A DNA stretch of 64,000 bases from Streptomyces sp. NBC_01244. Its GTDB lineage: Bacteria > Actinomycetota > Actinomycetes > Streptomycetales > Streptomycetaceae. The first letter of the stretch is position 1; each line of letters starts with the position of its first letter. The notes below the pieces were generated by a model. That model was not told where the DNA came from. It searched no databases and saw only the letters and a list, made by a program, of their open reading frames with translations. Positions 17,123 to 26,984 of the stretch are shown in pieces. The position numbers and the translations under genes are program-made. The DNA lies in NCBI RefSeq assembly GCF_035987325.1, contig NZ_CP108488.1, positions 5,952,001 through 6,016,000 of the forward strand, given 5' to 3'.

Positions 17123-19543
17123 ATGCGAAGGACGATCCGGCGCAGGGCAGGGTGGCGGGCCGCTCTGCTGGCCGTCGGGGCGATGACCGCGGGCCTGCTG
17201 CTGACCGCACCGCAGCAGGCCACGGCCGGACCGCCCAACCTGCTCACCAATCCCGGTTTCGAGACCGCCGGCCCGGCGGGCTCCGACATGCCCGCCTGCT
17301 GGTCGAAATCCGGCTGGGGCGACAACGACTTCACCTTCGCCACCGTCGCCGGCGCGCACTCCGGCACCAAGGCGATGAAGGTCTCGCTCACCCGCCGGGT
17401 GGACGGCGACCGCAAGGCCCTGGTCACCGAGAGCGGCACCTGCGCCCCGACGGTCGTACCGGGCCGGCAGTACGACCTTTCGGCCTGGTACAAGTCGAAC
17501 ACCCCGGACGTGTCGGTGACCGTGTTCCGCCACGACGCGACGGCCGGCTGGCAGTACTGGACCGACCTGCAGAATCCCCCCGTCAGTGCCGCGTGGGCGC
17601 GCACGGAGGTCCGTACGCCGGCGGTCCCGCCGGGCACCGACAAGATCGCGTGGGGTCTGTCCGTCTACGGGGTGGGCACGCTCACCACCGACGACTACGC
17701 GCTGGAGGAGGTGGGCGCGGTTCCGCCGCAGCCCACCTGCACGGGGACGGCGACGGAGTGCGCGAAGGGCAAGTGGGAGGTGATCGCCGCCAAGAACCCG
17801 GTGCGGTCGATGCACGCCGTCGTGCTGAAGAACGGCAAGGTGCTGCTGATCGCGGGCTCGGGCAACGACATCGCCCAGTTCAACGCGGGCACCTTCACCT
17901 CCGCCGTCTACGACCCGGCGAACGGCTCGTTCAAGACGATCCCGACGCCCGTGGACATGTTCTGCTCCGGCCACGTGCAGCTGTCCGACGGCCGGGTGCT
18001 GGTGATGAGCGGCAACAAGGGCTATCCGTCGGCCGACGGCACGATCGGCTATCAGGGGCTGAAGGACTCGTACACCTTCGACCCGGCGACCGAGAAGTAC
18101 ACGAAGACCAACGACATGAACGGTGGGCACTGGTACCCGTCCGCGACGGTCCTCGGCAACGGTGACGTGATCTCCTTCGGCGGGCTGAAGGAGGACTCGA
18201 CGGGCAATGTGACCGCGGAGAAGTTCTCGGCGGCGCAGAACAAGTGGCTGCCGATGAACGAGGTCAATCAGACCTGGTCGTACTGGGGCCTGTACCCGTC
18301 GATGATCCTCATGCAGGACGGCCGGCTCTTCTACTCGGGCAGCCACACCTTCGGCAACGGCACCCAGGGCACCGGCGCCTCCGTCTACGACTACGCCGCC
18401 AACACGATCACCGACGTGCCGGGCCTGCGCAACAAGGACCAGCGCGACGAGTCGGCGAGCGTGCTGCTGCCGCCGGCGCAGGACCAGCGGGTCCTGACCA
18501 TCGGCGGCGGCAACAACGAGACCAACCCGGCGGCGAACCGGATCACCGACATCATCGACCTGAAGCAGCCGAGCCCCGCCTACACGGCCGGCCCGGACCT
18601 GCCGCAGGGTCTGGTCGACCAGGGCGCGGGCAAGCGCCCGCAGACCGGCGCCGAGGGCAAGATGTACGTGTCCGCCGTGCTGCTGCCGGACGGCAAGGTG
18701 CTGGAGACCGGCGGCGCCCTGCACGACCGGGCCGACCCGGTGTACGAGGCCTCGCTCTTCGACCCGGTGACCAACACCTACCAGCCGGGCCTGGCCACCG
18801 ACCCGATCCCGCGGACGTACCACTCGGCGTCGTTCCTGATGCCGGACGGCCGCGTCATGTCGGTCGGGGACAACCCGGGGAACGGCACGTACAACCACAA
18901 CGTGTCGATCTACACCCCGCCGTACCTCTTCAAGGGGGCGCGCCCGCAGATCACCTCGGTGATCGACAACCAGTGGGTGTACGGGGACACGCAGCGGATC
19001 ACCGTCAACCGGGCGGTCGCCAAGGCGGAGCTGATCCGTCCGGCGGCGGTCACCCACTCCTCGGACCCGAACCAGCGGTTCGTGGACCTGCCGCTCACGG
19101 TCGTCAACGGCACCACCATCGACCTGAACGTCACCAGCAACCCGAACCTGGCGCCGCCCGGCTGGTACATGCTCTTCGCGGTCGACGCGAACGGCATCCC
19201 GTCGATCGCGCAGTGGGTGCACCTGGGCGGCCCGTCGGCCCTGGCGGCCACCGCCGAGCCCCCGACCGCGCACGAGCACACCTTCGCGAACGAGCTGGCG
19301 GCCCCGAAGAAGAACCCCGCGAAGCGGGACTCGGCCCCGGTGGCCCCGAGCGTGGCCGGCTGCGACCGGCACTACGGCACGGCCAACGTGTGCGTGCCCA
19401 CGCGGTTCCCGGCGGAGGTGAAGGCGACGACGAAGGCCCGCTGCGACTGGCTGGCCGCACACAAGTACCCGACCCGCCTGAAGGTCAACGGCAGCGACCC
19501 GCTCCGCCTGGACCCGGACGGCGACGGCTACGCCTGCACGTAG
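17123..19543 (+). CDS. Secreted radical copper oxidase, galactose oxidase/GlxA-like
   Basis: 806-residue exported protein: signal peptide (residues 1-36), a carbohydrate-binding-like domain (about 38-195), a kelch propeller with a DUF1929-type C-terminal domain (about 215-700), and a C-terminal Excalibur-type DPDGDGYAC motif. Copper and radical residues of galactose oxidase are all found by position: Cys281 (MFCSGH) and Tyr338 (GHWYPS) for the Tyr-Cys cofactor, Tyr566-His567 (RTYHS) and His645 (VTHSSDPNQR). Start 17123 is preferred over 17114 because GAAGGG lies 9 bases upstream of it. In Streptomyces, GlxA works with the CslA glycan synthase; here a GT2 lies in the same unit. Confidence 0.85.
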   Translation: MRRTIRRRAGWRAALLAVGAMTAGLLLTAPQQATAGPPNLLTNPGFETAGPAGSDMPACWSKSGWGDNDFTFATVAGAHSGTKAMKVSLTRRVDGDRKALVTESGTCAPTVVPGRQYDLSAWYKSNTPDVSVTVFRHDATAGWQYWTDLQNPPVSAAWARTEVRTPAVPPGTDKIAWGLSVYGVGTLTTDDYALEEVGAVPPQPTCTGTATECAKGKWEVIAAKNPVRSMHAVVLKNGKVLLIAGSGNDIAQFNAGTFTSAVYDPANGSFKTIPTPVDMFCSGHVQLSDGRVLVMSGNKGYPSADGTIGYQGLKDSYTFDPATEKYTKTNDMNGGHWYPSATVLGNGDVISFGGLKEDSTGNVTAEKFSAAQNKWLPMNEVNQTWSYWGLYPSMILMQDGRLFYSGSHTFGNGTQGTGASVYDYAANTITDVPGLRNKDQRDESASVLLPPAQDQRVLTIGGGNNETNPAANRITDIIDLKQPSPAYTAGPDLPQGLVDQGAGKRPQTGAEGKMYVSAVLLPDGKVLETGGALHDRADPVYEASLFDPVTNTYQPGLATDPIPRTYHSASFLMPDGRVMSVGDNPGNGTYNHNVSIYTPPYLFKGARPQITSVIDNQWVYGDTQRITVNRAVAKAELIRPAAVTHSSDPNQRFVDLPLTVVNGTTIDLNVTSNPNLAPPGWYMLFAVDANGIPSIAQWVHLGGPSALAATAEPPTAHEHTFANELAAPKKNPAKRDSAPVAPSVAGCDRHYGTANVCVPTRFPAEVKATTKARCDWLAAHKYPTRLKVNGSDPLRLDPDGDGYACT

Positions 19544-19556
19544 GCGCCCGGTACGA

Positions 19557-19593
19557 GGCGGGGCCCTGACCGCTCGCGCGGCGGGGCCCCGCT
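19557..19593. terminator. Bidirectional hairpin terminator
   Basis: GCGGGGCCC and GGGCCCCGC, a 9-base stem with one wobble extension, lie between the convergent copper oxidase and hemolysin III genes. Confidence 0.7.
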
Positions 19594-19597
19594 CCGT

Positions 19598-20293
19598 TCA
19601 GTGGGTGTACGCGGCGATCGAGATGCCCACGTAGTGGGCGACGAAGGCGGCCAGGGTCAGGGAGTGGAAGACCTCGTGGAAGCCGAAGAAGCGGGGTGAG
19701 GGGTTGGGGCGCTTCATGCCGTAGATGACGCCGCCGACGCTGTAGAGCAGGCCGCCGACGATGACCAGGACCAGGACGGCGATGCCGCCGGTGCGCATGA
19801 AGTCGGGGAGGAAGAAGACCGCGGCCCAGCCCATGGCGATGTAGCAGGGGGTGTAGAGCCAGCGCGGGGCGCCGACCCAGAAGACGCGGAAGGCGATGCC
19901 GGCCGCGGCCGCGATCCAGACCGCCCACAGCAGGGTCCGCCCGGTGGAGTCGGGCAGCAGCAGGACGGTCAGCGGGGTGTAGGTGCCCGCGATGATCAGG
20001 AAGATGTTGGCGTGGTCGAGCCGCCGCAGGATGGCCTCGCCGCGCGGGCCCCACGTACCGCGGTGGTAGACGGCGCTGACTCCGAAGAGCAGGCACGCGG
20101 TGAGGACGTACACCCCGCACGCCACGCGGGCCCGGGTCGAATCGGTGAAGGCCATCAGGACGAGGCCGGCGATCACCACGGCGGGGAACATGCCGGTGTG
20201 CAGCCAGCCGCGCATGAGTGGCTTGGCCTCCTGATCGGCGGGTTCGACCATCGGAGCGGCCACGGCAGCGGCGTCGGAAGTCATGCGGGCCAT
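19598..20293 (-). CDS. Hemolysin III family membrane protein (PAQR/TrhA-type)
   Basis: 231-residue protein with seven membrane segments. Seen: the family metal-site motifs SAVYHRG near residue 74, RLDHANIFLIIAGTYTP near 91, and GFHEVFHSLT near 206. Family members (TrhA) adjust membrane fluidity in some bacteria; the old toxin name is probably misleading. ATG 20293 has AGG about 6 bases upstream; a second ATG lies 9 bases inside. Confidence 0.9.
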   Translation of the reverse strand: MARMTSDAAAVAAPMVEPADQEAKPLMRGWLHTGMFPAVVIAGLVLMAFTDSTRARVACGVYVLTACLLFGVSAVYHRGTWGPRGEAILRRLDHANIFLIIAGTYTPLTVLLLPDSTGRTLLWAVWIAAAAGIAFRVFWVGAPRWLYTPCYIAMGWAAVFFLPDFMRTGGIAVLVLVIVGGLLYSVGGVIYGMKRPNPSPRFFGFHEVFHSLTLAAFVAHYVGISIAAYTH

Positions 20294-20296
20294 GCT

Positions 20297-20314
20297 ACCT
20301 ACGGGTGCGTAGGT
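20297..20314. promoter_or_regulatory. Palindrome at the hemolysin III start
   Basis: ACCTACG and CGTAGGT flank GGTG right before the start codon. A second looser inverted repeat (TTCCGT and ACGGAA) follows within 35 bases. Possible operator or 5' leader hairpin. Confidence 0.35.
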
Positions 20315-20504
20315 TTCCGTTAGTGCGCTTTACGGAAGATTGACCGGAGTGGCGATGCTCACGTGAGAGGCCCCCTGGACATATGCGCACACGCACCGGA
20401 TGATCAGATGAGTGCGGTCGACACCGGATGAGCGGAGCGCGAAGCGTCCGGGTCGCGGCCCCCACGGGGCAATCACAAATCAAACCCCTCAACAAGGAGC
20501 GATC

Positions 20505-22361
20505 GTGGCGCGCGACATCGCGGCTGGCACCACTTCCGACGTCCCCACCAAGCACCAGGAGCTCGTTTCCTGGGTCGGTGACATCGCAGCCCTCACCCAG
20601 CCTGACCGCATCGTCTGGTGTGACGGCTCGGAGGCCGAGTACGAGGCCCTCTGCGAGGAGCTCGTCTCCCAGGGCACCTTCAAGAAGCTGGACCCGGCCA
20701 AGCGCCCGAACTCGTACTACGCCGCCTCCGACCCCTCCGACGTCGCGCGCGTCGAGGACCGGACCTTCATCTGCTCCGAGAAGGAGGAGGACGCGGGCCC
20801 GACCAACCACTGGAAGGCCCCTTCCGAGATGAAGGAGCTGTTCGCAGGGAAGGGCGAGGAGGGCGGCATCTTCCGCGGGTCCATGAAGGGCCGCACGATG
20901 TACGTCGTCCCCTTCTGCATGGGCCCCCTCGGCTCCGAGCTCTCCGCGATCGGCGTCGAGATCACCGACTCCGCCTACGTCGCGGTCGCCATGCGCACCA
21001 TGACCCGCATGGGCCAGGCCGTCCTCGACGAGCTCGGCACCGACGGGTTCTTCGTCAAGGCCGTCCACACCCTCGGCGCTCCGCTCGCCGAGGGCCAGGC
21101 CGACGTGCCGTGGCCGTGCAACACCACCAAGTACATCTCGCACTTCCCCGAGACCCGCGAGATCTGGTCCTACGGATCGGGCTACGGCGGCAACGCCCTG
21201 CTCGGCAAGAAGTGCTACGCCCTGCGCATCGCGTCCGTCATGGCCCGCGACGAGGGCTGGCTCGCCGAGCACATGCTGATCCTCAAGCTCACCCCGCCGC
21301 CCTCCACCTCCGGCCGGGTTGAGGCGAAGTACATCGCCGCGGCCTTCCCCTCCGCCTGTGGCAAGACGAACCTCGCCATGCTGGAGCCGACCATCCCCGG
21401 CTGGACCGTCGAGACCGTCGGCGACGACATCGCCTGGATGCGCTTCGGCGAGGACGGCCGTCTCTACGCGATCAACCCCGAGGCCGGCTTCTTCGGCGTC
21501 GCCCCCGGCACCGGCGAGCACACCAACGCCAACGCCATGAAGACGATGTACGCGAACACCGTCTTCACCAACGTCGCGCTCACCCCCGACGGCTCCGACG
21601 TCTGGTGGGAGGGCATGACCGAAGAGGCGCCCGCCCACTTGATCGACTGGAAGGGCAACGCCTGGACCCCGGAGTCCGACACCCCGGCGGCCCACCCCAA
21701 CGCCCGCTTCGCCGTCCCCGCCTCGCAGTGCCCGACGATCGCCGCCGAGTGGGAGGACCCCAAGGGCGTCCCGATCTCCGCGATCCTCTTCGGCGGCCGC
21801 CGCGCCTCCGCCGTGCCGCTGGTCACCGAGTCCTTCGACTGGAACCACGGCGTCTTCATCGGCTCGAACATCGCCTCCGAGAAGACCGCCGCCGCCGAGG
21901 GCAAGGTCGGCGAGCTGCGCCGCGACCCCTTCGCCATGCTGCCGTTCTGCGGCTACAACATGGGTGACTACATGGGTCACTGGGTCGACGTGGCCAAGGG
22001 CAAGGACCAGGCCAAGCTCCCGAAGATCTACTACGTCAACTGGTTCCGCAAGAACGACGCGGGCAAGTTCGTGTGGCCCGGCTTCGGCGAGAACAGCCGT
22101 GTCCTGAAGTGGATCGTCGAGCGCCTCGACGGCACCGCCGAGGGTGTGGAGACCCCGATCGGCATCCTGCCGACCGTCGCCTCCCTGGACACCGACGGCC
22201 TGGACCTGCCGGCCGCCGACCTGGAGTTCCTGCTCACGGTCGACAAGGAGGTCTGGCGCGACGAGGCCTCGCTGGTCCCCGCCCACCTGAACACCTACGG
22301 CGACCACACGCCGAAGGAGCTGTGGGACCAGTACGAAGCGCTCGTCGAGCGCCTGGGCTGA
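20505..22361 (+). CDS. pckG: Phosphoenolpyruvate carboxykinase (GTP)
   Basis: Interconverts oxaloacetate plus GTP with phosphoenolpyruvate, CO2 and GDP, the entry to gluconeogenesis. The 618-residue length fits the GTP class. Seen: the P-loop PSACGKTN near residue 284 containing the active cysteine, the metal-binding VGDDIAWM near 309, and family stretches [17 protein letters not shown] (residues about 125-142), FGGRR and NWFRK. The GTG has AAGGAG 6 bases upstream. Confidence 0.96.
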   Translation: MARDIAAGTTSDVPTKHQELVSWVGDIAALTQPDRIVWCDGSEAEYEALCEELVSQGTFKKLDPAKRPNSYYAASDPSDVARVEDRTFICSEKEEDAGPTNHWKAPSEMKELFAGKGEEGGIFRGSMKGRTMYVVPFCMGPLGSELSAIGVEITDSAYVAVAMRTMTRMGQAVLDELGTDGFFVKAVHTLGAPLAEGQADVPWPCNTTKYISHFPETREIWSYGSGYGGNALLGKKCYALRIASVMARDEGWLAEHMLILKLTPPPSTSGRVEAKYIAAAFPSACGKTNLAMLEPTIPGWTVETVGDDIAWMRFGEDGRLYAINPEAGFFGVAPGTGEHTNANAMKTMYANTVFTNVALTPDGSDVWWEGMTEEAPAHLIDWKGNAWTPESDTPAAHPNARFAVPASQCPTIAAEWEDPKGVPISAILFGGRRASAVPLVTESFDWNHGVFIGSNIASEKTAAAEGKVGELRRDPFAMLPFCGYNMGDYMGHWVDVAKGKDQAKLPKIYYVNWFRKNDAGKFVWPGFGENSRVLKWIVERLDGTAEGVETPIGILPTVASLDTDGLDLPAADLEFLLTVDKEVWRDEASLVPAHLNTYGDHTPKELWDQYEALVERLG

Positions 22362-22384
22362 TCCAGCCCCCACCGAACCCCTGC

Positions 22385-22402
22385 GGCCGGCTGTCCCCGG
22401 CC
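22385..22402. terminator. Short hairpin between convergent genes
   Basis: GGCCGG and CCGGCC with a 6-base loop, 24 bases after the PEP carboxykinase stop. The weak stem makes this tentative. Confidence 0.4.
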
Positions 22403-22427
22403 ACGGGCTGACGCGGGATTCCCCGAT

Positions 22428-23048
22428 CTAGGTGTCCCTGCGACCTTCCAAATAGGTCGTGTGCGTCTGCTGACGGCGGGCCTCCGTTTCACGGAGGTCC
22501 GCCGTCATGCGTTCCGCTTCCTCCCGCAGCAGCGTCAGCTGCCGCTCCAGGTGACGCTCGGGCGATTCGCCGCCCGCCGTGAGCCGGGTCCACCAGCGGG
22601 TCCGGTTGTAGGTGTCCACGCACTCCGGCACGTCCGTGCGGATCGCCCGGGTCAGCGCGTGCACCGCCTCCGGGTCGGCGGCCAGCACCCCCGCCACCCA
22701 GCCCGGCTCCAGCATCGCCGCGTACAGCCCCAGCAGCCCGGTCAGCACCCCGGCGGGCTCCGACGGCAGGTCCACCTCGCCGACGTACTCCCGGAGCCGC
22801 GCGAAGTCCTCCCGTACGAAGCCCAGCTGCTCGGCGGGCTCCGGCGGCACCGGCGGAGCCGGCAGGTCCGGCGGGGCGAGGAGCGCGCCCGCCCCGTACA
22901 GCCCGGCGACCACCACCGGCCAGTACGTGCCGGCCACCCCGGTGAGGGTCAGGCCCACCCCGACCACGCCGCAGGCGCTGCCGGCCAGGTTCTTCTTCGA
23001 CTCGAGGTACGCGAGGAGGCGTGCGCCGAGCGGCCTACTGGTAGCCAC
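22428..23048 (-). CDS. XpaC-like membrane protein of the TelA operon
   Basis: 206-residue protein: a short basic start, two membrane helices (residues about 20-60), then a mostly helical cytoplasmic part ending in a coiled-coil-like stretch rich in Glu/Arg (about 165-200). Proteins of this layout (XpaC) commonly accompany TelA in bacteria; the resemblance here is in layout and neighbourhood, not proven homology. It is the last gene of the operon and overlaps the VWA gene by 14 bases. Confidence 0.7.
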   Translation of the reverse strand: MATSRPLGARLLAYLESKKNLAGSACGVVGVGLTLTGVAGTYWPVVVAGLYGAGALLAPPDLPAPPVPPEPAEQLGFVREDFARLREYVGEVDLPSEPAGVLTGLLGLYAAMLEPGWVAGVLAADPEAVHALTRAIRTDVPECVDTYNRTRWWTRLTAGGESPERHLERQLTLLREEAERMTADLRETEARRQQTHTTYLEGRRDT

Positions 23049-24663
23049 GGATCTCCTCGAAGGCTCCGTCCAGCGAACCGTTCCCGTCGGTGGCGTCGAA
23101 GAGCCGACCGCCGGTCAGTTCGGTGATGTGGGCGAGTTCCTTGCGGTCCGAGTCGCCGAAGAGCACGGCGAAGACCGGGGTGTGCTTCTGTGCCTCGGGC
23201 AGCCCCGCGAAGAAGGCGTCGAAGTGCTTGGCCCCGACGCCCGCGGTGTTCTCCCCGTCCGTCATCAGCACGATCGAGGTGAAGGCGTCGGCGTTGCCCT
23301 TGCCGAGCTGCTGGTACGCCGCCTCCAGACTGCTGTAGATCGCCGTGCCCCCCTCAGGCTGCAGCGCCTTCACGTCTCCCCGGATCGCGTCCAGGGCGGG
23401 GCCGGGGTTGCCCGGCTCGACCGTGTGCGTCAGGACCTTCTTCACCTTGTCGCCGAAGGGCAGCAGCGTGACCTCCTCCCGGTCCCGGAACCGCTCCCCG
23501 GTGCCCGAACTCCCGCTCCCCGTCAGGTCGGTGAGCGCCGACTTCAGCCGGCCGATCCGGTCCTCCTCGGCCATCGACCCCGAGGTGTCCAGGACGTACA
23601 CCGTGCGCGAGGGCCGGCGCAGCTCGTTCTCGTAGCTGGCCAGCAGCCCGTCCGCCACCGACCGGGTGCCCGGGAAGGGCAGCTCCCGCCGCTTGTCCGG
23701 GTTCAGCCCGGCCGCCGGGGTCACCCCGGCCGCGACGGGCCGCCGGAAGGTCTTCTCGGTGATCGCCTTCTGCGCCTCGGTGCCGCGCAGGTACTCGGTC
23801 AGCACGCGCCCCGACTCGCGGGCCCCGGCCGGGGCCGAGGTCAGCAGGGTCAGCGGGTAGTGGGCCGTGACCACGCCGTCGAGCGGCCTGATCACCGTCA
23901 GGTCCGTCTTCGCGTCCCGGTTCATGGACAGCAGCACCGACTCGTAGTTCACCAGCGCGTCCACGTTCCCGCGCTGGGAGTACGCCGTCGCCAGCCAGCC
24001 CGAGGAGCCCGAGGTCAGCTTCTGCCCGGTGAAGAACTCCTTCAGCTTCGGCTGGGCCTTCGCCACGTCCGCGTCGGTCAGCGCCGCCTGCGCGCCCGAG
24101 AGCCCGGAGGCCACCGAAACCAGTGCGGAGAAACCGGAGTTGGAGCGCACCGGGTCGGTCATCCCGTACGTCAGCTTCCCGCCGGCCACGGCCTCGTGGA
24201 CCGCCGACCAGGTCACCGACTCGGGCTTCCATCCGAGCCGCGCCAGTGCCTCGGGCTTCACGCCGAGGGCGACCGGCGAGGACATCACCGGGGTCTCGCT
24301 CGACAGCTTGCCCGCCGCCTCGGGCCGCAGCCGCAGGTAGTCGTTGGAGGAGAGCCACACGGCGTCGTACCTGCCGTCGGCCTTGCCGGAGGCGATCTGC
24401 TCGACCGCGTCGAGGGTGCCCGACATGGTCAGCTGCACGCCGATCCCGGTGGCGGCCTTCGCCGCCTTCAGCACCTCGTCCATGTCGGACAGCTCGCTGG
24501 AGGCCAGGACGCGCAGCGTGCCCTCCTGGTACGCGGTCTGCTTCGGCTTCGGCTGGTCGGACTGCTCCGTGCACGCGCTCGCCCCGAGCAGGGTGGCGGC
24601 GAGGGCCACCGCCGCGGCGAGCCGTCGGCGCAGCACAGCGCTGCGGATGCTCGTGCCGTTCAT
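23035..24663 (-). CDS. Lipoprotein with substrate-binding and VWA domains
   Basis: 542-residue lipoprotein (lipobox LGASAC, Cys near residue 31). Residues about 48-300 match an extracellular solute-binding domain (type II periplasmic fold, as in molybdate-type binding proteins). Residues about 350-540 form a von Willebrand factor A domain with the metal site DTSGS and a distal TDGEN. It probably binds a ligand outside the cell and presents a metal-dependent adhesion site. Overlaps TelA by 4 bases. Confidence 0.85.
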   Translation of the reverse strand: MNGTSIRSAVLRRRLAAAVALAATLLGASACTEQSDQPKPKQTAYQEGTLRVLASSELSDMDEVLKAAKAATGIGVQLTMSGTLDAVEQIASGKADGRYDAVWLSSNDYLRLRPEAAGKLSSETPVMSSPVALGVKPEALARLGWKPESVTWSAVHEAVAGGKLTYGMTDPVRSNSGFSALVSVASGLSGAQAALTDADVAKAQPKLKEFFTGQKLTSGSSGWLATAYSQRGNVDALVNYESVLLSMNRDAKTDLTVIRPLDGVVTAHYPLTLLTSAPAGARESGRVLTEYLRGTEAQKAITEKTFRRPVAAGVTPAAGLNPDKRRELPFPGTRSVADGLLASYENELRRPSRTVYVLDTSGSMAEEDRIGRLKSALTDLTGSGSSGTGERFRDREEVTLLPFGDKVKKVLTHTVEPGNPGPALDAIRGDVKALQPEGGTAIYSSLEAAYQQLGKGNADAFTSIVLMTDGENTAGVGAKHFDAFFAGLPEAQKHTPVFAVLFGDSDRKELAHITELTGGRLFDATDGNGSLDGAFEEIRGYQ

Positions 24664-25853
24664 CGGGCGTCGCCGCCTTCCAGGGCGCTCGCGGTGCGGG
24701 TGCGCGCCAGGTACGCGGAGGCGTGCTGGAGTTCGCCGGTCAGGGACTCCACGGTGGCGGCCATGTTCTCGGTGGCCTGCACCTTGAAGGTGTCGATGGT
24801 GTCGAGCGTCTTGTAGATCTGGGCGAAGGCCGTCCGCAGGGTCTCCGCGCCGACCGCGGGATCGGCGGCGATCCGCTGGATCTCCCCGCTCTGCGTGGAC
24901 AGCATCTCCGCGTTGCCGCGGATCAGACTCTCGGTGGTGTCGCGCAGGGTGTCGATCTGCTTGATGACCTCGCCCTGGGTGGTCAGCGCCTGCGCCAGCA
25001 TCACGGCGATCCGCAGCGCGGACACCGTGGTGGTCGCGGCCCGGTCGACGCCCTTGATCAGCTCTTCGTTGTTGCGCCGGACCACGTCCATCGCCAGGTA
25101 GCCCTGCGCGCAGACGGCCAGCTGGGTCAGCAGGTCCTGGTGCTTCTGCCGTACGGGGAACAGCACGTCCACGCGCAGCGCGTCGGCCTGCTGCGGGTCG
25201 ATCTGGTCGGCGATCCGCTGTTCGACGGCCGAGTCCAGGGCCTCGGTGAGCACCGCGTACTCCTGGAGCTTGCCCATGGTCTCCCAGAGGCGGGCGCGCT
25301 CGGTGTGCAGGGCGGCGTTGTCGCGCCGCAGCTCGTCCTGGCCGCCGCGCAGCGCGCCGACGATCCGGTTGAGGGTGGCCTGCGAGGAGGCGTACTTGGC
25401 CACGTGGTCGCGGAACTTGTTGCCGCCGGGCAGCTTGGAGATGAGCTTGCGCACACCCCTGCCTGAGCCAGTGGAGCTGTCGCTCGGGTCCAGGTCCTCC
25501 ACGGTGCGGCGCAGTTCGACGAGCGAGCCCGCGACACGGGCCTGGGCGTCGCCGCCGCCGTCCGTGCCGAGGGAGCGTACGGCCCGCTCCAGCATGCGGT
25601 TGGACTGCTGGGCGGCGCCGCGGATGTCCGCGGAGCCGAGGCCGGCTATCTCCCCGATGCGGTTCGCGAACTCGGGGGAGCGGCTGTCGATGCCGGCCAG
25701 CGAGCCGACGTACTCCCCGGCCCGGCGGGCCATCTCCTCGCGCACCCCGTCCTGGAGCGGCACCAGGCCGGAGGCCTGCTCCCGCTTGACGGGGGCCACG
25801 GGCTCGGGGGCGGTGAGGACGAGCGGGCCGTCCTCGGGCGGTGTCAGTGTCAT
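24660..25853 (-). CDS. Toxic anion resistance protein TelA family
   Basis: 397-residue cytosolic, largely helical protein matching TelA (toxic anion resistance) across residues about 30-380. Landmarks include the LPGGNKFRDHVAKYASSQ region near 140, split by family-typical long coiled coils. TelA was linked to tellurite resistance, but the family is more widely tied to envelope stress. In this operon it sits between two membrane-anchored binding proteins, so it may be the cytoplasmic component of one complex. Confidence 0.9.
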   Translation of the reverse strand: MTLTPPEDGPLVLTAPEPVAPVKREQASGLVPLQDGVREEMARRAGEYVGSLAGIDSRSPEFANRIGEIAGLGSADIRGAAQQSNRMLERAVRSLGTDGGGDAQARVAGSLVELRRTVEDLDPSDSSTGSGRGVRKLISKLPGGNKFRDHVAKYASSQATLNRIVGALRGGQDELRRDNAALHTERARLWETMGKLQEYAVLTEALDSAVEQRIADQIDPQQADALRVDVLFPVRQKHQDLLTQLAVCAQGYLAMDVVRRNNEELIKGVDRAATTTVSALRIAVMLAQALTTQGEVIKQIDTLRDTTESLIRGNAEMLSTQSGEIQRIAADPAVGAETLRTAFAQIYKTLDTIDTFKVQATENMAATVESLTGELQHASAYLARTRTASALEGGDAR

Positions 25854-25868
25854 GGTCTTCTGGTCCCC

Positions 25869-26984
25869 CTATCCCTTGGCGCGCGCGGCCAGCGCCATCA
25901 GGACCTTGACGGTCGGTGCGCCGACCTGGCGGATGCCGGTCAGCCCCGAGTTGAGGTACGCGGTGTGCGGCGCGGTGGCGGCGGTGAACTCGGCCACGCC
26001 CTCCGTGGGCCGGAACCCGTGGCGGACCGCGAGCGAACGCAGCTTGGGGTCGGTGGCCAGCAGGGAGCCGAGCTCCTTGGCCTTGTCGCTGATCGGCACG
26101 AAGGTGTGCGGGGAGTTGACGGTGGTGTCGGGGTACAGCACCACCATGCTGCCGACGTCCCCCGTTACCTGCTTCTGCTGGAGCAAACTGGCCACCTGGG
26201 ACTCGTAGGCCAGGATGAGTGGTTCGCCGCTGCCGCTGATGAAGGCGCGGAAGGGGCCGTCCGTGCTCTGCTCCAGGGCGCCCTGGACGGAGATCAGCTT
26301 CTTCATCAGGGGCGCGGTCCGCTCGATGCCGGCGTCGTCGGAGACGACGGTCGCGTTGTTGGCGACGTTCGAGGCGGTGGCGAGGAAGAGCGCGCCCGAG
26401 TTGGAGGTGGTGGGGTCGGTGGTCTTGACGAAGACCGTGCCGCCCAGCTCCGGGTGGGCACTGGTCCCGCCCTGGAGCTCCTGCCAGGTCTTGGCCTCGC
26501 CGGTGGCCTTCAGGAAGGGGCCGAGGAGGAGGGTGCCGGCGTTCTTGCCCGTCATTTTCGCGAGGCCGTGGTCGCCGAGGACCTTGGCCGCGTTGGCGCG
26601 GGCGATGACGACGAGCGGGGAGAAGAAGGGCTTGGTGATCTGCGCGCCCTTCACTCCGGCCGCCGCCTCGATCTCCGTGGCCGGTTCACTGCTGCTGGGG
26701 AAGGCGAAGTCGAATTCCTTCAGGGCGAGTTGGTCCATCGCCCAGGAGCCCGAGGTTTCGGTCTTCACGGTGTAGCCCTTGTCTGCAAGGGCCTTGACGA
26801 CGTCGGGGTCGCGGAAGAACTCGGACTTCTCCGAACCGATGACGCCACGCACGGTCTTCGTTGCCGTGCCCTCCGGCTTCTTTCCTCCGATGGCGATGGC
26901 CGCTATCACGCCGCCGACCAGGAGGACCGCCAGGGCGATTCCTAGGATGCGTCTCACGGGTGCAGAGTGCTCGCGGAAACCCAC
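25869..26984 (-). CDS. Membrane-anchored substrate-binding protein
   Basis: 371-residue protein with one N-terminal helix (ILGIALAVLLVGGVIAAIAI, residues about 13-32) and no lipobox cysteine, followed by a type II solute-binding domain similar in layout to that of the VWA protein. First gene of the operon, 15 bases before TelA. No permease or ATPase is encoded nearby, so it is unlikely to be a normal importer component. Confidence 0.82.
   Translation of the reverse strand: MGFREHSAPVRRILGIALAVLLVGGVIAAIAIGGKKPEGTATKTVRGVIGSEKSEFFRDPDVVKALADKGYTVKTETSGSWAMDQLALKEFDFAFPSSSEPATEIEAAAGVKGAQITKPFFSPLVVIARANAAKVLGDHGLAKMTGKNAGTLLLGPFLKATGEAKTWQELQGGTSAHPELGGTVFVKTTDPTTSNSGALFLATASNVANNATVVSDDAGIERTAPLMKKLISVQGALEQSTDGPFRAFISGSGEPLILAYESQVASLLQQKQVTGDVGSMVVLYPDTTVNSPHTFVPISDKAKELGSLLATDPKLRSLAVRHGFRPTEGVAEFTAATAPHTAYLNSGLTGIRQVGAPTVKVLMALAARAKG

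Noticed and set aside
12794..19543. Secondary-metabolite cluster
   Set aside because: No polyketide, peptide synthetase or terpene cyclase genes; the enzymes fit glycan assembly.
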